DNA from: Lysobacter firmicutimachus
Lineage (GTDB): Bacteria; Pseudomonadota; Gammaproteobacteria; Xanthomonadales; Xanthomonadaceae
Assembly: GCF_037027445.1 (NCBI RefSeq)
Contig: NZ_JBANDL010000002.1
Coordinates: 1,984,001 to 2,048,000, forward strand
Length of the DNA stretch: 64,000 nucleotides
Direction: 5' to 3'
Numbering within the stretch: position 1 is the stretch's first letter; each line of letters starts with the position of its first letter. The translations under genes were made by a program, and so were the position numbers. The notes under the pieces are model-generated. The model had not been told where the DNA came from and did no database searches. It saw only the letters and a list, made by a program, of their open reading frames with translations. Shown piece by piece: positions 32,406 through 42,482 of this stretch.

Positions 32406-33791
32406 TTGATCAAGCCCCGCACCCCGCCCGGGGTCATGGAGCTCTTGCCCCGTGACCAGATCGCCTTCCAGCGCATGCTGGACACGATCCGCCGCAACTT
32501 CGAGCGTTTCGGCTTCCTGCCGATCGAAACGCCGGTCATGGAGCTGTCGGAGGTACTGCTGACCAAATCCGGCGGCGAGACCGAGCGCCAGGTCTATTTC
32601 GTCCAGTCCACCGGCGCGCTGGAGAAGAGCGCGCAGTCGGGCGAGCGCGGCGTGCCGGAAATGGCCCTGCGCTTCGACCTGACCGTGCCGCTGGCGCGTT
32701 ACGTGGCCGAACACGAGCACGAATTGGCGTTCCCGTTCCGCCGCTACCAGATGCAGCGCGTGTACCGCGGCGAGCGCCAGCAGCGCGGCCGCTTCCGCGA
32801 GTTCTATCAGTGCGACATCGACGTGATCGGCAAGGACGCGCTCAGCGTGCGCTACGACGCCGAGCTGCCGGCGGCGATCTACGCGGTGTTCTCCGAGCTC
32901 AACATCGGCGCCTTCACCATCCAGCTGAACAACCGCAAGCTACTGCGCGGCTTCTTCGAAGCCCAGGGCGTGGCCGATGCGCAGCAGCAGGCGCTGGTGC
33001 TGCGCGAGGTCGACAAGCTGGACAAGCGCGGCGCCGACTACGTGCGCGAGACCCTGACCGGGCCGGAGTTCGGCCTGGCCGCGGATGCGGTCGCCACCAT
33101 CCTCGACTTCGTCGCGATCCGCTCGACCTCGCACGAGGACGCGCTGGCGCGCCTGGCCGCGCTGGGCGAGGGCAACGAATCGCTGCGCCAGGGCGTGGCC
33201 GAGCTGCGCGAGGTGCTGGGGCTGGTGCGCGCGCTGGGCGTGCCGGAAAAGAACTACGCGCTGAACTTCTCGATCGCGCGCGGCCTGGACTACTACACCG
33301 GCACGGTCTACGAGACCACCCTCGACGACTACCCGCAGGTCGGTTCGATCTGCTCGGGCGGCCGCTACGAGGACCTGGCCAGCCACTACAGCAAGTCCAA
33401 GCTGCCCGGCGTCGGCATCTCGATCGGCCTGACCCGGCTGTTCTGGCAGTTGCAGGAAGCCGGCCTGGTCAGCACCGCCGACAGCAGCGTGCAGGTGCTG
33501 GTCACCCAGATGGACGAGGCCCACCTGCCGCACTGCCTGGCGATCGCCAACGAGCTGCGCCACGGCGGCCTCAATACCGAAGTGGTGATGGAGGCGTCCA
33601 AGCTCGGCAAGCAGTTCAAGTACGCCGATCGCGCCGGCATCCGCTTCGTGGTCGTGCTCGGCGAGGACGAACTCGCCAAGGGCACGGTGACGGTCAAGGA
33701 CCTGCGCCGCGAAGATCAGTTCGAAGTCGCGCGCAGCGAACTCGCCCGCACCCTGCGGGTCGAGCTCGAACAGTCGCGGGTCATGCAGTGA
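32406..33791 (+). CDS. hisS: Histidyl-tRNA synthetase
   Basis: The 461-residue class II synthetase charges tRNA-His. The start is TTG 32406, preceded by TTGGAGTACC, giving [14 protein letters not shown] at the N-terminus as in related HisS proteins. Motif 2 ([27 protein letters not shown]), the histidine-A box [13 protein letters not shown] and the C-terminal anticodon-binding domain ([13 protein letters not shown] onward, with [17 protein letters not shown]) are all present. It is transcribed in the same direction as the his operon but 4.9 kb ahead of it, with other genes between. A 256-bp gap with no gene follows. Confidence 0.95.
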   Translation: MIKPRTPPGVMELLPRDQIAFQRMLDTIRRNFERFGFLPIETPVMELSEVLLTKSGGETERQVYFVQSTGALEKSAQSGERGVPEMALRFDLTVPLARYVAEHEHELAFPFRRYQMQRVYRGERQQRGRFREFYQCDIDVIGKDALSVRYDAELPAAIYAVFSELNIGAFTIQLNNRKLLRGFFEAQGVADAQQQALVLREVDKLDKRGADYVRETLTGPEFGLAADAVATILDFVAIRSTSHEDALARLAALGEGNESLRQGVAELREVLGLVRALGVPEKNYALNFSIARGLDYYTGTVYETTLDDYPQVGSICSGGRYEDLASHYSKSKLPGVGISIGLTRLFWQLQEAGLVSTADSSVQVLVTQMDEAHLPHCLAIANELRHGGLNTEVVMEASKLGKQFKYADRAGIRFVVVLGEDELAKGTVTVKDLRREDQFEVARSELARTLRVELEQSRVMQ

Positions 33792-34047
33792 TCGATCCGC
33801 GCGCCGGTCGCGTCGGCACCGCCGGCCGTCCGGACGCGCCGACGCGCCGTTGGCGCGCGCCCCCTTCCCATCCCGCGCGGCATCCGCCGCGGCGGGATCG
33901 GGCGCCGGCTGCGGCCGGTTTCCACCCCGCGACCGGCGGCCGCCGGCGCGGTTCCCATCGTTCCATTGACGCACCGACTCCCGAGTATGCGCGGCCGGTT
34001 CCGGCCGTCGCAGATGATCGCCAGGGTGCGATGCGGAGAACCCACGC

Positions 34048-35946
34048 TTGAACAAGATCCAACTCGATGGCCGCTCTTTGACGCGGTCGCAGCTCGTCGC
34101 CGTGGCTTACGGCGCCCAGGTCGAACTGTCCGCGGCGCAACTGCCGGCGGTAGCGCGCGCGGCCGACTTCCTGGCCGAACAGGTGCGCCGCGAAGAACCC
34201 ATCTACGGCGTTTCGACCGGCTTCGGCAGCAACGCCGACCGCCTGCTCGGCGCGCATCACCTGCGCGACCAGCTGCCGGGCGCCAAGCGCAACGAAGAGA
34301 CCCTGCACGAAGAGTTGCAGCGCAATCTGATCGTGACCCACGCGGTCTGCGTCGGCGAGCCGTTCGCGCCGGAAATCGTCCGCGCCATGCTGTGCATCCG
34401 CATCAACACCCTGATGCGCGGCCACTCCGGCATCCGTGTGCAGACCCTGCAGGCGCTGACCGATATGCTCAACGCCGGCATCGTGCCGGTGGTGCCGCAG
34501 CTGGGCTCGGTCGGCGCCAGCGGCGATCTGGCGCCGCTGTCGCATCTGGCCATCGTCCTGCTCGGCGGCGGCGAAGCCTTCTACCAGGGCCAGCGCCTGC
34601 CCGGCGCCGAGGCGCTGGCGCGCGCCGGTCTGGCGCCGGTCAAGCTGTCGTACAAGGAAGGCCTGGCGCTCAACAACGGCACGGCGCAGATGCTGGCCTG
34701 CGGCGTGCTCGCCCTGGCCAAACTCGAGGACCTGCTCGATACCGCCGATCTGGCCGCGGCGATGACCATCGACGCCTTCGCCGGCCGCCTGGGCGCGTTC
34801 GCCCAGGAAGTGCACGCGCTGCGTCCGCATCCGGGCCAGGTCGAAGTCGCCGCGAACCTGCGCAAGCTGCTCGACGGTTCCACGCTGTCCGACATTCCCT
34901 ACCACCTGGTGCCGCGCTTCCGCGCCTGGCAGCCGCAGAGCTGGGACACCCCGGCCGCGCAGCAGCTCAGCTTCGACATCGGCTGGGACTGGGTGCCGTT
35001 CGGCCAGCGCCACGGCCGCGAGAAGTTCTACAATCGTTTCCGCCCGTTCCGCGGCGGCAAGAAGCACCAGCCCCAGGACAGCTACTCGTTGCGCTGCATC
35101 CCGCAGGTGCACGGCGCGGTGCGCGACGCCATCGCCCAGGCCGCGCGCGTGCTCGAAGTCGAGCTCAACTCGCTGACCGACAACCCGATCGTGTTCCCGG
35201 ACGCGCAGGCCGAGCACGTCGAGCAGCAAGTGATCTCGGCCGGCCACTTCCACGGCATGCCGCTGGCGCTGGCGATGAGCTATGTCAAGGCGGCGATCCC
35301 GGTGCTGGCGAGCATTTCCGAGCGCCGCCTCAACAAGCTGGTCGATCCGGCCACCAACGACGGCCTGCCGGGCTTCCTGATCGGCAACGAAGACTCGACC
35401 GAATCCGGCCACATGATCGTGCAGTACACCGCCGCGGCGATCGTCAACGACCTCGCCAGCCGCGCGCATCCGGCCTCGGTGTATTCGATTCCGACCAGCG
35501 CCAACGCCGAAGACCATGTCTCGATGGGCGCCAACGAGGCGCGCCACGTGCTGGCGATGGCCGACGACCTGGGCAAGGTGCTGGCGCTGGAGCTGTACAC
35601 CGCCGCCCAGGCGCTGGACCTGCGTCGCGACATGATCAACGCCGCGCGCGATCTGGCCGATCGCGCCGACGCCGCGACGCTGGCCGCCAAGGTCGCCGGC
35701 GGCCCGCTGGCGGCCAGCGATGATCACGCCGGCTTCCTGGCCGAAGTCGAAGGCCTGCGCGCCGAACTGGCCGCGGCCGAAGAGTTCCGCCCGGGCCGCG
35801 CGGTCGCCGCCGCGCACGCCGCGTTGCGCGAGGCCATCCCGTTCCTGGATCACGACCGCGCCCTCGACGGCGAAGTCGCGACCGCGGTGCGGCTGGTGCG
35901 CGACGGCACCGTGCTCGACGCGGCACGCGCTACGCTGCAGGGCTGA
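34048..35946 (+). CDS. MIO-dependent amino-acid ammonia-lyase (HAL family), enlarged
   Basis: The 632-residue protein belongs to the histidine/phenylalanine/tyrosine ammonia-lyase family. The Ala-Ser-Gly that forms the MIO cofactor is at 157-159 (GSVGASGDLAPLSH). Also present are IYGVSTGFG (Y53), NNGTAQ, SYSLRCIPQVHG, NSLTDNPIVF and SIPTSANAEDHVSMG. H98 in the substrate-selectivity loop suggests histidine or tyrosine as substrate. Usual HutH proteins have about 510 residues; here about 60 extra residues sit at 281-342, rich in Trp, Arg and Gln. The other hut genes are absent nearby. The TTG start follows GGAGAACC. Its neighbour is a 2-oxoglutarate oxygenase gene. Confidence 0.85.
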   Translation: MNKIQLDGRSLTRSQLVAVAYGAQVELSAAQLPAVARAADFLAEQVRREEPIYGVSTGFGSNADRLLGAHHLRDQLPGAKRNEETLHEELQRNLIVTHAVCVGEPFAPEIVRAMLCIRINTLMRGHSGIRVQTLQALTDMLNAGIVPVVPQLGSVGASGDLAPLSHLAIVLLGGGEAFYQGQRLPGAEALARAGLAPVKLSYKEGLALNNGTAQMLACGVLALAKLEDLLDTADLAAAMTIDAFAGRLGAFAQEVHALRPHPGQVEVAANLRKLLDGSTLSDIPYHLVPRFRAWQPQSWDTPAAQQLSFDIGWDWVPFGQRHGREKFYNRFRPFRGGKKHQPQDSYSLRCIPQVHGAVRDAIAQAARVLEVELNSLTDNPIVFPDAQAEHVEQQVISAGHFHGMPLALAMSYVKAAIPVLASISERRLNKLVDPATNDGLPGFLIGNEDSTESGHMIVQYTAAAIVNDLASRAHPASVYSIPTSANAEDHVSMGANEARHVLAMADDLGKVLALELYTAAQALDLRRDMINAARDLADRADAATLAAKVAGGPLAASDDHAGFLAEVEGLRAELAAAEEFRPGRAVAAAHAALREAIPFLDHDRALDGEVATAVRLVRDGTVLDAARATLQG

Positions 35947-35967
35947 AGTCCCAGGCGCCTGTGCATT

Positions 35968-35991
35968 CCCTCTCCCGCTCGCGGGAGAGGG
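35968..35991. repeat. CCCTCTCCCG hairpin repeat
   Basis: CCCTCTCCCG and CGGGAGAGGG form a perfect 10-bp stem with loop CTCG, 22 bp after the ammonia-lyase stop codon. It resembles the small dispersed palindromes common in Xanthomonadaceae and could stabilise or end the transcript. Confidence 0.6.
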
Positions 35992-36049
35992 GTAGGGGCG
36001 CGATGAACGCCAGCGGCGAAGGCCAGCGGTGAAAGGCAGGGGGCCCGTC

Positions 36050-36598
36050 ATGCAGATCGTCCGTCACAACGACCGCGTTTTCACCTTGCGTCCGCTGCTG
36101 GCGCCGGACGAATGCGCCGAACTGATCGCCTTGGCTGAGGCGCACGGCTTCGAGCCTGCCGGCGTGCGCACCGCCGACGGCGGCCAGAAACCGATGGCGC
36201 ACGTGCGCAACAACGAGCGCGCCGTGTTCGAATCGCCGCACTGGGTCGGCGCCCTGTGGCAGCGCCTGCGTGCGGTCGGCCTGCCGGCGTTGGACGGCGA
36301 AGTCGCGGCCGGCTTGCCGCGCGCCTTGCGCTTCTACAAATACGGCCCGGGCCAGCGTTTCCGCATGCACAAGGACGGCCCCTGGAGCGAAGACGGCCGG
36401 CTCAGCCGGTTGACCCTGCTGGTCTATCTCAACGACGGTTTCGGCGGCGGCGACACCGACTTCCGCCAGTTCCGGGTCGTGCCGCGCGCCGGCGACGGCC
36501 TGCTGTTCGTCCACGACACCTGGCACGAGGGCGCGACGGTCGAGTACGGCACCAAGTACGCGCTGCGCTCGGACGTGATGTACGCGCCGCCGGCATAA
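36050..36598 (+). CDS. 2-oxoglutarate/Fe(II) dioxygenase, prolyl 4-hydroxylase-like
   Basis: The 182-residue enzyme carries the iron triad H107-x-D109 (RFRMHKDG) and H159 (DTWHEG), with R173 (YALRSDVMY) for 2-oxoglutarate. LTLLVYLNDGFGGGDTDF is the typical double-stranded beta-helix core of the P4Hc family. It hydroxylates an unknown protein or small-molecule substrate in the cytoplasm, since no signal peptide is seen. I use ATG 36050, which has GGCAGGGGG upstream. It follows the ammonia-lyase gene by about 100 bp including a hairpin, so co-expression is possible. Confidence 0.88.
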   Translation: MQIVRHNDRVFTLRPLLAPDECAELIALAEAHGFEPAGVRTADGGQKPMAHVRNNERAVFESPHWVGALWQRLRAVGLPALDGEVAAGLPRALRFYKYGPGQRFRMHKDGPWSEDGRLSRLTLLVYLNDGFGGGDTDFRQFRVVPRAGDGLLFVHDTWHEGATVEYGTKYALRSDVMYAPPA

Positions 36599-36610
36599 GC
36601 GGCGCGCGGT

Positions 36611-38485
36611 TCAGGACGCCAACCGCTCCGCCCCCCAGACCCGCACGCAGTCGCGGCCGTCGGCCTTGGCCAGATACAGCGCCTGATCGGCGAATTGCAG
36701 GGCCGCCTCCACCCCCAGATCCGCATCCGGCGCGATCTCGTGCACGCCGATGCTGGCGGTGACCGGGATGTCGCGGCTGCGGCTGGGGCAGGGCTGGGCG
36801 GTGAGGCGTTCGCGCAGTTCCTCGGCGACCCGGGCGCCGGCATCGAGATCGTGGTCGGGCAGCACGGCGACGAATTCCTCGCCGCCGAAACGCGCCAGCA
36901 GGGCGTGGTGCGGAATCAGCACCTGGGCGATCAGGCCCGCGGCCCAGCGCAGGCATTCGTCGCCGATCAGATGACCGTAGCGGTCGTTGATCTGCTTGAA
37001 GTGGTCCAGGTCGATCATCATCAGCACCAGCGGCCGGCGTTGGCGGCGCGAGCGGTGCAGCAGCGATTCGAAGGCCTCGCGGAAATGGCTGCGGTTGTGC
37101 AGGCCGGTCAGCGCGTCGCGCTGGCTGGTTTCGCGCAGCCGTTCGTGCGCGTCCTCGAGCTGGACCAGGGCCTGGCGCAGCTCCAGCGTGCGCAGCTCGA
37201 CCTTGTGCTCGAGCTGGTCGCGCGCCTCGCGCACGATCCGCTCGTTCTCGCTGCGCAGCGACGAGTAGCGGTAGCCCAGGGCGACCGAAAGCAACAGCAT
37301 CTCCAGAGCCGAGCCGATCTGCACCCCGTATTCGGTGATGAACATCTTCGGCAGCAGGTCGAAGGCGATCGCGGCGAACATGCCGGTGCCGAGCAGGAAC
37401 GCCGACCACGCCAGCAGGAACAGCCGCGCCGGCTTGTAGCCGCGGCGCATCGCGACCAGGCTCTCGACCGCGATCCAGGCGATGCTGACGAACACCGCCG
37501 CCGAGGCGATCGGGGTGGCCACGCGATAGGGCAGGCGGGTCGCGGCCAGGCCGAGCACCACGAAGAACGCGATCATCGCCAGGCCGACGTAGTCGCCGCC
37601 GCGCCAGCGTTGGCGCAGGCCGAGGAACTCGCGCGCGAACTGCTGCATGCCGATCTGGGCCAGGCAGATCGACAACGGCACCGAATGGTCGGCCAGCCAG
37701 GGCGACTGCGGCCACAGGTATTCGAAGCCCAGGCCGTTGAGGGTCAGCAACACCAGGCCGAAGGCGCAGATGTGGAACAGGTACCAGAAGTAGCTGGAGT
37801 CGCGCAGGCTCAGCCACAGCACCAGGTTGTAGAAGAACAACGCGGCGAGGATGCCGTAGTACAGGCCGATGCCGAGCTGAGCGTCGCGCGCCAGTTCGGT
37901 GAACGCGCTGGGGGTGTACAGGGTCAGCGGCACCTGCATCGAGCTTTGGCTGCGCACGCGTACGAACACGTCGACGGTCTCGCCGGCCGGCAGGTCGATC
38001 CAGAAATTCGGATGGCGGTAGCGGATCGCGCGCGCCGCGAACGGCAGGCTGTCGCCGCCGGCCTGGTAGGTCGCGACGCCGTCGGCGCCCGCGGTGTACA
38101 CGTCGAGCCGGTCGCTGAGCGCGAACTCCTGGACCAGCAGCCAGCGCGGCACTTCGGCGTTGCGGTTGCGCACCGCGATGTGGAACCAGAATGCGCCGGG
38201 CTGGAACCCGAACGAGTTGCGCCCGCCGGGCAGGGGCTGGAAGCGGCCGTCGAGCATCGCCTGGCGCGCGCCGTCGAGTTCCAGCCGGCCGCCCGGGTCG
38301 TGGTAGTAGGCGGTGAACGGCGCCAGCTCGACCGCGCGCGTGCCGCGGCCCAGGTCGAGCACGCTATGCGCCTGCGCCGGCAGGGACGCGGTGAGCAAGG
38401 TCCACGACAGGGCGAGGCAGAACAAGCGGAGCGCCGCGGCAGCGCGGCGCAGGCGGACGGGCACGGCGGACTGGGTCGTGTTCAT
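36611..38485 (-). CDS. Diguanylate cyclase with 7TMR-DISM sensor
   Basis: The 624-residue membrane protein has a signal sequence and a periplasmic DISM-type extracellular sensor domain (about 40-185, with FWFHIAVRNRN and RWLLVQEF). Seven membrane helices (about 200-400) and a coiled-coil segment (ENERIVREARDQLEHKVELRTLELRQALVQ) follow. The C-terminal GGDEF domain has GGEEF as its active site and RDALTGLHNR at its start. It should make c-di-GMP in response to a periplasmic signal, perhaps a carbohydrate. It is convergent with the dioxygenase gene and divergent from the his operon. c-di-GMP made here could act on the PgaC/PgaD synthase. Confidence 0.93.
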   Translation of the reverse strand: MNTTQSAVPVRLRRAAAALRLFCLALSWTLLTASLPAQAHSVLDLGRGTRAVELAPFTAYYHDPGGRLELDGARQAMLDGRFQPLPGGRNSFGFQPGAFWFHIAVRNRNAEVPRWLLVQEFALSDRLDVYTAGADGVATYQAGGDSLPFAARAIRYRHPNFWIDLPAGETVDVFVRVRSQSSMQVPLTLYTPSAFTELARDAQLGIGLYYGILAALFFYNLVLWLSLRDSSYFWYLFHICAFGLVLLTLNGLGFEYLWPQSPWLADHSVPLSICLAQIGMQQFAREFLGLRQRWRGGDYVGLAMIAFFVVLGLAATRLPYRVATPIASAAVFVSIAWIAVESLVAMRRGYKPARLFLLAWSAFLLGTGMFAAIAFDLLPKMFITEYGVQIGSALEMLLLSVALGYRYSSLRSENERIVREARDQLEHKVELRTLELRQALVQLEDAHERLRETSQRDALTGLHNRSHFREAFESLLHRSRRQRRPLVLMMIDLDHFKQINDRYGHLIGDECLRWAAGLIAQVLIPHHALLARFGGEEFVAVLPDHDLDAGARVAEELRERLTAQPCPSRSRDIPVTASIGVHEIAPDADLGVEAALQFADQALYLAKADGRDCVRVWGAERLAS

Positions 38486-38605
38486 CTTCCATGGCGGTGA
38501 CGGACGCAGGCCGTTGCGTCGCGCGGGCGGGAGGCGCCCGCGGAGGGGGCGCGGGCAGGGCGTGTTCTGGGTCTTAACGCGATTAGCGGCCGGTTCAGGC
38601 CGGGC

Positions 38606-38634
38606 TTGACGATCTTCGCTGCGCTCGCTAATGT
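38606..38634 (+). promoter_or_regulatory. Sigma70-type promoter of the his operon
   Basis: TTGACG (38606-38611) and TAATGT (38629-38634) are separated by exactly 17 bp. The -35 box is close to consensus and the -10 is moderate. It reads towards the TrpR-like gene and hisG, and its -10 box lies inside the operator described next. Confidence 0.75.
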
Positions 38635-38654
38635 ATTAACGTGTTAGTACATTA
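38629..38654. promoter_or_regulatory. Long palindromic operator over the -10 box of the his promoter
   Basis: The outer arms TAATGTA and TACATTA are perfect, and TAAC and GTTA form an inner pair around a 2-bp centre. In all, 22 of 26 positions are symmetric. The spacing and the GTA...TAC edges recall TrpR-family operators. It overlaps the -10 element, so a bound repressor would block RNA polymerase. The obvious candidate is the TrpR-like protein encoded 69 bp downstream. Confidence 0.75.
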
Positions 38655-38722
38655 ATGCATTCGTGATCCGGTCGTCGGGTCTGGATGCGCCACTGCCTCG
38701 CAACGCCAGCCGAATCTCCTGC

Positions 38723-39034
38723 ATGAAGCGCCGCGCCACCGATCTCGACCAAAGCCAGGATGCGCTCGCCGATCTGGCCGATGCTTTCGCCGGATTGCGC
38801 AGCGCCGAGCAGGTGCGGGCCTTCCTGGAAGACCTGTGCACGCCGGCCGAGCTGGAAGCGATGAGCGACCGCTGGCGGGTCGTGCCGCTGCTGGAGCAGG
38901 GCGTGCCTTATCGCGAGATCCACGACCGCACCCAGGTCAGCGTGACCACCATCGGCCGCGTCGCGCGCGTGCTCGAGCGCGGTGCCGGCGGCTACGCCGC
39001 GGCCCTGCACCGCCGCCCCGGCCGACACCGCTGA
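38723..39034 (+). CDS. TrpR/YerC-like repressor heading the his operon
   Basis: The 103-residue protein matches the Trp-repressor-like (YerC/YecD) family. It contains EQVRAFLEDLCTPAELEAMSDRW and the helix-turn-helix GVPYREIHDRTQVSVTTIGRVARVL (about 60-84). The start is ATG 38723, where the family's N-terminal part begins; the frame is open from 38663. The protein is the first gene of the his operon and lies behind a promoter whose -10 box is inside a palindromic operator. It probably represses itself and the his genes when histidine is plentiful. That function is inferred from position. Confidence 0.88.
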   Translation: MKRRATDLDQSQDALADLADAFAGLRSAEQVRAFLEDLCTPAELEAMSDRWRVVPLLEQGVPYREIHDRTQVSVTTIGRVARVLERGAGGYAAALHRRPGRHR

Positions 39035-39130
39035 TCGCGCTCTGCGCGTCGCGGCCCCTGCGCCGCGGCCCGCGTCAGTTCCCTCCTTGTCCGTTAGCCG
39101 CTCGCCCCGCATCCCCACCGAGACCCGTCC

Positions 39131-40045
39131 ATGAGCCCTCCCGCCAGCGCCGTCGCGCGTGACCGCCTGCGCATCGCGATCCAGAAGTCCGGCCGCCTCG
39201 CCGACCCGGCGCGCGCCCTGCTGAGCGCCTGCGGCCTGAGCTGGCGCGAAAGCCGCGACCGCCTGTTCTGCTACGGCGAGACCTTGCCGGTCGACCTGCT
39301 GCTGGTGCGCGACGACGACATCCCGGGGTTGATCGCCGATGGGGTCTGCGATCTCGGCGTGGTCGGCCGCAACGTGCTGCTGGAACAGGACGGCGATCGC
39401 CGCGGCAACGGCCGCGCGGCGGCGTTCCGCGAGTGGCGTCCGCTCGGGTTCGGCGCTTGCCGGCTGGCGATCGCGGTGCCCGACGCCTGGCATTGGGAAG
39501 GGCCGCAGCAGCTCACCGGCAAGCGCATCGCCACCAGCTACCCGGCATTGCTGAGCCAATGGCTGGCCGAGCAGCGCATCGAGGCGCAGGTGGTGCTGCT
39601 GTCGGGATCGGTCGAGATCGCGCCGCGCCTGGGCCAGGCCGAGGCGATCTGCGACCTGGTCTCCAGCGGCGCGACCCTGGCGGCGAACCAGCTCAAGGCG
39701 GTGCAGACCCTGGTCGAAAGCGAGGCGGTGCTGGCCGGACCGGCCGAACGGTTCGACGACGTCCGCGGCGAACTGGCCGACCTGTTGCTGCGCCGGCTCG
39801 ACGGCGCGATGCGGGTGCGCAACAGCAAGCTGCTGATGTTCCAGGCCCCGCGCGACCTGCTCGACGAACTGCTGCCGCTGCTGCCGGACGCCGAGGCGCC
39901 GACGGTGATGCGCCTGGACAACGACGACGGCGTCGCCCTGCAGGCCTTGTGCCACGGCGCGGTGACCTGGCAGCGGCTGGAGGAACTCAAGCGCGCCGGC
40001 GCGCGCGGCCTGATGGTGCTGCCGGTGGAGGGCATGCTGGCATGA
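39131..40045 (+). CDS. hisG: ATP phosphoribosyltransferase HisG, long form
   Basis: The 304-residue enzyme joins ATP and PRPP in the first step of histidine synthesis. The N-terminal catalytic part has [21 protein letters not shown] and [12 protein letters not shown]; the PRPP loop reads [18 protein letters not shown]. The C-terminal part (about 225-304, VLPVEGMLA ending) is the histidine-binding regulatory domain of the long HisG, so no HisZ partner is needed. That also matches the absence of hisZ here. The stop codon overlaps the hisD start by ATGA. Confidence 0.95.
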   Translation: MSPPASAVARDRLRIAIQKSGRLADPARALLSACGLSWRESRDRLFCYGETLPVDLLLVRDDDIPGLIADGVCDLGVVGRNVLLEQDGDRRGNGRAAAFREWRPLGFGACRLAIAVPDAWHWEGPQQLTGKRIATSYPALLSQWLAEQRIEAQVVLLSGSVEIAPRLGQAEAICDLVSSGATLAANQLKAVQTLVESEAVLAGPAERFDDVRGELADLLLRRLDGAMRVRNSKLLMFQAPRDLLDELLPLLPDAEAPTVMRLDNDDGVALQALCHGAVTWQRLEELKRAGARGLMVLPVEGMLA

Positions 40046-41355
40046 GCGCGCGCATGCAACGTCTGCTTTGGAACGCATTGGACGAGGCCGCGCGCGAGCA
40101 GGCCCTGCGCCGCCCGGCGCAACAGACCCGCGCCGATACCGCCGCGGCGGTGGCGGAGATTCTCCAGGCGGTGCGCCGCGACGGCGATGCCGCCCTGCGC
40201 CGCTACGCCGAGCGCTTCGACGGCCGCGCGCCGGAGCGCTTCGCGGTGTCGGCCGGGGAGTTCGAACAGGCCGAACGCTCGTTGAGCCCGGCGCTGCGCA
40301 CGGCGATCGACGAGGCCGGCGAGCGCATCGCCCGTTTCCACGAGGCCGGCATGACCCGGCCCTACGCCCTGGACACCGCCGAGGGCGTGCGCTGCGAGCG
40401 CGTGCTGCGGCCGATCCGCCGGGTCGGCCTGTACGTGCCGGCCGGCTCGGCGCCGCTGCCCTCGACCGCGCTGATGTTGGGCGTGCCGGCGCAACTGGCC
40501 GGCTGCCCCGAGGTCGCCCTGTGCACGCCGTCGCGCGCCGACGGCAGCGCCGATCCGGCGGTGCTGTACGCCGCGCGCCGCTGCGGCATCGAGCGCGTGT
40601 ACAAGCTCGGCGGCGCGCAAGCCATCGCCGCGATGGCCTTCGGCACCGCCAGCGTCGGCAAGTGCGACAAGCTGTTCGGGCCCGGCAACGCTTACGTCAC
40701 CGAGGCCAAGCGCCAGGTCGCCCTGCTCGAGGGCGGGGCGGCGATCGATCTGCCGGCCGGCCCCTCCGAAGTGCTGGTGATCGCCGATGCCGGCGCACGC
40801 GCCGACTTCGTCGCCGCCGACCTGCTGTCGCAGGCCGAACACGGCCCGGATTCGCAGGTGATCCTGCTCAGCGACGATGCGGCCCTGCTGGATGCGGTGG
40901 ACGCCGAACTCGAACGCCAGCTCGCGGTCTTGTCGCGCGCCGACACCGCGCGCGCCGCGCTGGGCGCGTCGCGCTCGATCCTGGTCGATTCGATCGACAG
41001 CGCGCTTGCGGTCAGCAACCGCTACGCGCCGGAACACCTGATCCTGGCCCTGCGCGACGCGCGCGCCTGGCTGGGCGAAGTCGAGGCCGCCGGTTCGGTG
41101 TTCCTCGGCGACTGGGCGCCGGAAGCGCTCGGCGATTACTGCAGCGGCACCAACCACGTGCTGCCGACCAGCGGTGCGGCGCGCTATGCCGGCGGGGTCA
41201 ACGTGGCCAGCTTCCAGGTCGCGATCACGGTGCAGGAGGTGCAGCCGCAGGGCTTGCGCGCGATCGGCCCCTGCGCGGTCGAGCTGGCCACGGCCGAAGG
41301 CCTGGACGCGCACCGCGAGGCGGTGGCGCTGCGCTTGCGCGCGGTGGCGGCATGA
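40042..41355 (+). CDS. hisD: Histidinol dehydrogenase HisD
   Basis: The 437-residue zinc enzyme oxidises L-histidinol to L-histidine in the last two steps of the pathway. Typical segments are [65 protein letters not shown] and the glycine-rich [17 protein letters not shown] near the C-terminus. The zinc-binding Gln and His of the AEHGPDSQ stretch are present. It overlaps hisG and hisC by four bases on each side, which indicates coupled translation. Confidence 0.96.
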   Translation: MSARMQRLLWNALDEAAREQALRRPAQQTRADTAAAVAEILQAVRRDGDAALRRYAERFDGRAPERFAVSAGEFEQAERSLSPALRTAIDEAGERIARFHEAGMTRPYALDTAEGVRCERVLRPIRRVGLYVPAGSAPLPSTALMLGVPAQLAGCPEVALCTPSRADGSADPAVLYAARRCGIERVYKLGGAQAIAAMAFGTASVGKCDKLFGPGNAYVTEAKRQVALLEGGAAIDLPAGPSEVLVIADAGARADFVAADLLSQAEHGPDSQVILLSDDAALLDAVDAELERQLAVLSRADTARAALGASRSILVDSIDSALAVSNRYAPEHLILALRDARAWLGEVEAAGSVFLGDWAPEALGDYCSGTNHVLPTSGAARYAGGVNVASFQVAITVQEVQPQGLRAIGPCAVELATAEGLDAHREAVALRLRAVAA

Positions 41356-42482
41356 GCGATCAATCTTCGATGAGCGACCAGGCGATGAACGACGATCCGG
41401 TACTGCTGCTGCGCGAAGACTTGCGCGATTTCGCCGGCTACAGCTCGGCGCGCAGCGAAAAGCGCGACGGCCGGGTCTGGCTCAACGCCAACGAGGCGGC
41501 CTGGCCCAGCGTGGCCGACGGCGAAGGCGCGGTGCGCCGCTACCCCGATCCGCAGCCGGCGGCGCTGCGCGAGCGCCTGGCCCGGCTGTACGGCTGCGAG
41601 CCGCAGCAACTGCTGGCCGGGCGCGGCAGCGACGAGGCCATCGACCTGCTGGTACGGGCGCTGTGCCGCCCCGGCGGCGACGCGATCGCGATCACCCCGC
41701 CGACTTTCGGCATGTACGCGGTCTGCGCGCGCCTGCACGGCGTGCGCACCATCGAGGCGCCGCTGCGCGATACGCCCGACGGCTTCTCCTGCGATTTCGC
41801 CGCGCTCGCCGACACGGTCGAGCGCGAGGCGGTCAAGCTGGTGTTCCTGTGCTCGCCGGGCAATCCCTCCGGCAGCTTGTTGCCGTTGCCGCAGATCGCC
41901 GCTTTGGCGCGGCGCCTGCGCGGCCGCGCCCTGGTGGTGGTCGACGAGGCCTACATCGAGTTCGCCGAGGGCGCCTCGGCGGTGAGCCTGCTCGGCAGCG
42001 AACGCAACATCGCCGTGCTGCGCACCCTGTCCAAGGCGCACGCATTGGCCGCGGCGCGGATCGGCACGGTGATCGCCGATGCCGGGCTGATCGCCGCGCT
42101 GCAGCGCTGCCAGGCGCCGTACCCGTTGCCGACCCCCTGCGTCGGTTTGGCCCTGCGCGCGCTGGCCGAAGTGCCCCTGAACACCACCAAGGCGCGCACC
42201 GCCACCGCGATGAGCGAGCGCGAGCGCCTGGCCGAGGCCTTGCGCGGCCTGCCCGGCGTGCGCCGGGTCTATCCCTCGCAGGCCAACTTCCTGCTGGTGC
42301 GCTTCGACGACGCCCAGAGCGCGTTCGATGGCCTGCTCGACACCGGCGTGGTGGTGCGCGATGTGCGCGCCGCGCCGCAACTCGGCGATGCGCTGCGCAT
42401 CAGCCTGGGCACGCCGGAGCAGAATGCCGCGGTGATCGAGGTGCTGAGCCGGATCGCGCGCCGGGCCGGAGTCGCGGCATGA
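41352..42482 (+). CDS. hisC: Histidinol-phosphate aminotransferase HisC
   Basis: The 376-residue PLP enzyme transfers an amino group to imidazole acetol phosphate. Family features are LNANEAAWP near the N-terminus, [32 protein letters not shown] and [14 protein letters not shown] with the PLP lysine. The N-terminus repeats MSDQ twice ([15 protein letters not shown]), so three starts are possible; the first overlaps the hisD stop by ATGA and is chosen. It is followed by hisB with another ATGA overlap. Confidence 0.95.
   Translation: MSDQSSMSDQAMNDDPVLLLREDLRDFAGYSSARSEKRDGRVWLNANEAAWPSVADGEGAVRRYPDPQPAALRERLARLYGCEPQQLLAGRGSDEAIDLLVRALCRPGGDAIAITPPTFGMYAVCARLHGVRTIEAPLRDTPDGFSCDFAALADTVEREAVKLVFLCSPGNPSGSLLPLPQIAALARRLRGRALVVVDEAYIEFAEGASAVSLLGSERNIAVLRTLSKAHALAAARIGTVIADAGLIAALQRCQAPYPLPTPCVGLALRALAEVPLNTTKARTATAMSERERLAEALRGLPGVRRVYPSQANFLLVRFDDAQSAFDGLLDTGVVVRDVRAAPQLGDALRISLGTPEQNAAVIEVLSRIARRAGVAA

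Noticed and set aside
34048..35946. A complete histidine utilisation (hut) locus
   Set aside because: Only the lyase-like gene is present; hutU, hutI and hutG are not in the window.
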